Assembly (NCBI GenBank): GCA_027858455.1
Contig: JAQICQ010000007.1
Span: forward strand, 1 to 6,997
Source: Elusimicrobiota bacterium
Lineage (GTDB): Bacteria > CG03 > SLGR01 > JAGXOG01
Reading direction: 5' to 3'
Length of the DNA: 6,997 bases
The notes under the pieces were generated by a model. It was not told where the DNA came from and made no database searches. It saw only the letters and a list, made by a program, of their open reading frames with translations. Of the stretch, positions 5,321-6,997 are shown one piece after another. The translations under genes were made by a program, and so were the position numbers. Within the stretch, counting starts at the first letter, position 1; each line of letters opens with the position of its first letter.

Positions 5321-6625
5321 ATGGTACTTAGAAAAGGGCGCATATCAAAAGAAAAGCTGAAGGAAGTTATGGAACTGACTTCGTCTATAAATAAAGATTA
5401 TATCCTTGCCGAATACGACTTAAAACAGAGCATGGCTCATATAAGAGCACTTGCCGAAGCCGGGATAGTAGATAAAAAAAACAGCGCTAAGATAGAGAAA
5501 GAACTGGAGCAGCTTCTTAAAAAGATAAAAAAAGATCCCTGTTATTTCCTCGGAGATTACGAGGATATTCATATGGCGGTGGAAGAGGAGTTAGGTGAAC
5601 TTGGAGAAAAACTCCATGCTGGCCGCAGCCGTAACGACCAGGTAGCCTGCGATATGCGGATGTATGTCCGGGATAAGATAGGTGATATAAAAACTAATTT
5701 AGTAGCAGGCGTTAATGCAGTCCGTGCTAAGATTGAAAAAGATGGGGATATGATACTGCCTGCATATACTCATCTTCAGCGAGCGCAGGCTATTGATCTG
5801 AAAACCTATTTAGAAACTTTTATTCTTTGGTTTGAGCGTGATATTGAGAGGCTCAAGGAATTATCTAAAAGAGTTAACATGCTGCCGCTTGGAGCGGCGG
5901 CCGGAGCTTCAACCGGGATAAAACTAAATTACGGTAAAATTGCAAAAGAGCTTGGTTTTGACGGGATTATAAAAAATTCAATGGATGCGGTTTCTTCGCG
6001 GGACTATATCCTTGAATTTGTAAATGTCTTATCTGTTATGGGTGTGCATATATCCCGGCTTGCCGAAGATTTTGTTATTTATGCAAGCCGTGAATTCTCA
6101 TTTATTGAACTTGACGAATCAATATCCGACACATCATCTATCATGCCGCAGAAAAAAAATCCCGACTGTATAGAACTCATGCGTTCGGCAGCCGGAAAAC
6201 TCATAGGGGTACAGACCGGGCTTGCCTCTGTAGTCAAAGGGCTTCCGTTGATGTATAATCGGGATATGCAGGATGATAAAGAAATTTTCCGTGCGGTAAA
6301 GATAGCCGCCCGAATTACCGGGCTGCTGCCGGCACTGTTTAATAATATTACATTTAATGCCGAAAGGCTTAAAGATGCCGCCTCGGATGGTTTTACCGAC
6401 GCCACTGATTTTGCCGAATACCTTGTTCTTAACGGAATAGATTTTCGGGCTGCTCACAGAAAGACAGGGCTGATTGTTAAGACCGGGCTGGAGAAAGGTT
6501 ATAATATGATAAAATCTTTTTCTTTACAGGAATTGCAGGAAGCTGTTCCCGAAGTTAAAGAGGATGTTTTTAATTTTATTGATATTAAAGAGGCCGTAAA
6601 AAGAAGGATGGGAAAGGAAAAATAA
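5321..6625 (+). CDS. argH: Argininosuccinate lyase
   Basis: It splits argininosuccinate into arginine and fumarate, the last step of the pathway, and belongs to the fumarase/aspartase superfamily (homotetramer). The product has 434 residues; the family runs about 450-470. The three superfamily regions are present: 'GRSRNDQVA' at 101-109, 'YTHLQRAQ' at 149-156 with catalytic His151, and the signature 'SSIMPQKKNPD' at 272-282 holding the catalytic serine. 'NRDMQDDKE' at 313-321 is also typical. The N-terminus reads 'RKGRIS' where most relatives have 'WGGRFS'. This is not a start-choice artefact, because the argG TAG lies in the same frame 9 bases upstream. AGGAG at 5310-5314, overlapping that stop codon, sits six bases before ATG and fixes the start. 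The G usually preceding SSxMPQ is Thr271. The stop is TAA, four bases before lysA. Confidence 0.95.
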   Translation: MVLRKGRISKEKLKEVMELTSSINKDYILAEYDLKQSMAHIRALAEAGIVDKKNSAKIEKELEQLLKKIKKDPCYFLGDYEDIHMAVEEELGELGEKLHAGRSRNDQVACDMRMYVRDKIGDIKTNLVAGVNAVRAKIEKDGDMILPAYTHLQRAQAIDLKTYLETFILWFERDIERLKELSKRVNMLPLGAAAGASTGIKLNYGKIAKELGFDGIIKNSMDAVSSRDYILEFVNVLSVMGVHISRLAEDFVIYASREFSFIELDESISDTSSIMPQKKNPDCIELMRSAAGKLIGVQTGLASVVKGLPLMYNRDMQDDKEIFRAVKIAARITGLLPALFNNITFNAERLKDAASDGFTDATDFAEYLVLNGIDFRAAHRKTGLIVKTGLEKGYNMIKSFSLQELQEAVPEVKEDVFNFIDIKEAVKRRMGKEK

Positions 6626-6629
6626 TTTA

Positions 6630-6997
6630 ATGTGTAATGATTTAGTTTTAAAAGATAATATGGAATATTTAGGAGACACACTTCATATAAGCGGTGTTGA
6701 TATAGAGCAGCTTGCCGAAAAATACGGTACGCCGTTATATGTATATGATAAAGCAAAACTTATAAAGAATATAAGAAGTTACAATAAAGCGTTTAATTCC
6801 GTTGACCATCTTATATGCTATGCTGTAAAGGCCAACTATAACCGGAAAATAATAGAACTTTTTAAAGAGGAAGGAGCGGGAGCCGATGTTGTTTCAGGCG
6901 GAGAGCTTTTTATGGCGCTTCGGGCGGGAATTGATCCCGAAAAAATTGTCTTTGCCGGTGTCGGCAAGTCAGACGCAGAAATAGAAAAGGCAATAAA
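6630..6997 (+). CDS. lysA: Diaminopimelate decarboxylase (3' partial)
   Basis: It decarboxylates meso-diaminopimelate to L-lysine, using PLP on an alanine-racemase-like barrel (fold type III). The frame stays open to the right edge, showing 122 residues of a family near 415-420. Visible features are the N-terminal strand 'TPLYVYD' at 34-40, the PLP-binding 'YAVKAN' at 64-69 with Schiff-base Lys67, 'GAGADVVSGGEL' at 82-93 and 'KIVFAGVGKS' at 105-114. All are characteristic of LysA rather than of ornithine or arginine decarboxylases, although the neighbouring carboxynorspermidine decarboxylase family cannot be wholly excluded from this fragment. I choose ATG 6630 because AAAGGA at 6613-6618 lies 11 bases upstream, inside argH; ATG 6660 has no ribosome site. 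It is the fifth gene of the operon, four bases after argH. Confidence 0.92.
   Translation, partial: MCNDLVLKDNMEYLGDTLHISGVDIEQLAEKYGTPLYVYDKAKLIKNIRSYNKAFNSVDHLICYAVKANYNRKIIELFKEEGAGADVVSGGELFMALRAGIDPEKIVFAGVGKSDAEIEKAI

Noticed and set aside
6079..6457. Two overlapping minus-strand open frames of about 107 codons inside argH
   Set aside because: They are antisense to the conserved SSIMPQKKNPD region and have no family resemblance or initiation signals.
6623..6660. Lysine riboswitch or separate promoter before lysA
   Set aside because: Only four bases separate argH from lysA, leaving no room for a leader RNA, and I see no -10/-35 pair suited to it.

Overview
The window reads as ordinary chromosome from an A+T-rich, Gram-negative (diderm) bacterium. 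The evidence is an outer-membrane beta-barrel protein of the PorV/PorQ (UPF0164) type at the left edge and a diaminopimelate decarboxylase at the right edge. That barrel family, together with a compact arginine operon running into lysA, is what I would expect from an uncultured lineage such as Omnitrophota, Elusimicrobiota or a relative. This placement is an inference from gene content, not from a marker gene. I see no mobile element, CRISPR array, rRNA, tRNA or phage gene.

Layout. (1) Bases 1-905, plus strand: the 3' part of a PorV/PorQ-like barrel gene whose C-terminus carries a stripped-down OmpA-like domain. (2) Bases 906-1124: an A+T-rich spacer between convergent genes, with a weak hairpin and two short GC-rich islands. 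(3) Bases 1125-2141, minus strand: a tRNA-dihydrouridine synthase gene (dus). (4) Bases 2142-2217: a 76-base divergent promoter region with a near-perfect palindrome at its centre. (5) Bases 2218-6997, plus strand: argB-argD-argG-argH-lysA, packed with 3 to 9 bases between genes or an 8-base overlap, and clearly one transcription unit. lysA is cut by the right edge.

How the genes work together. ArgB phosphorylates N-acetylglutamate. ArgD transaminates the later semialdehyde to N-acetylornithine, and ArgG and ArgH convert citrulline plus aspartate to arginine and fumarate. LysA makes lysine from meso-diaminopimelate, and ArgD-type enzymes often also serve the diaminopimelate route, so the cluster joins the two basic amino acid pathways. 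The steps encoded by argC, argJ or argA/argE, and argF are not in the window. argF is notably absent between argD and argG, where it often lies.

The points most worth a second look are: the divergent dus/argB promoters, whose predicted transcription starts fall on or next to the start codons (leaderless mRNAs) and whose -35 boxes are the two arms of one palindrome; the degenerate OmpA-like tail on the barrel protein; a short, divergent ArgB; and the in-frame argD-argG-argH arrangement, separated only by TAG stops. I found no convincing new multi-gene system; the cluster itself is conventional biosynthesis.
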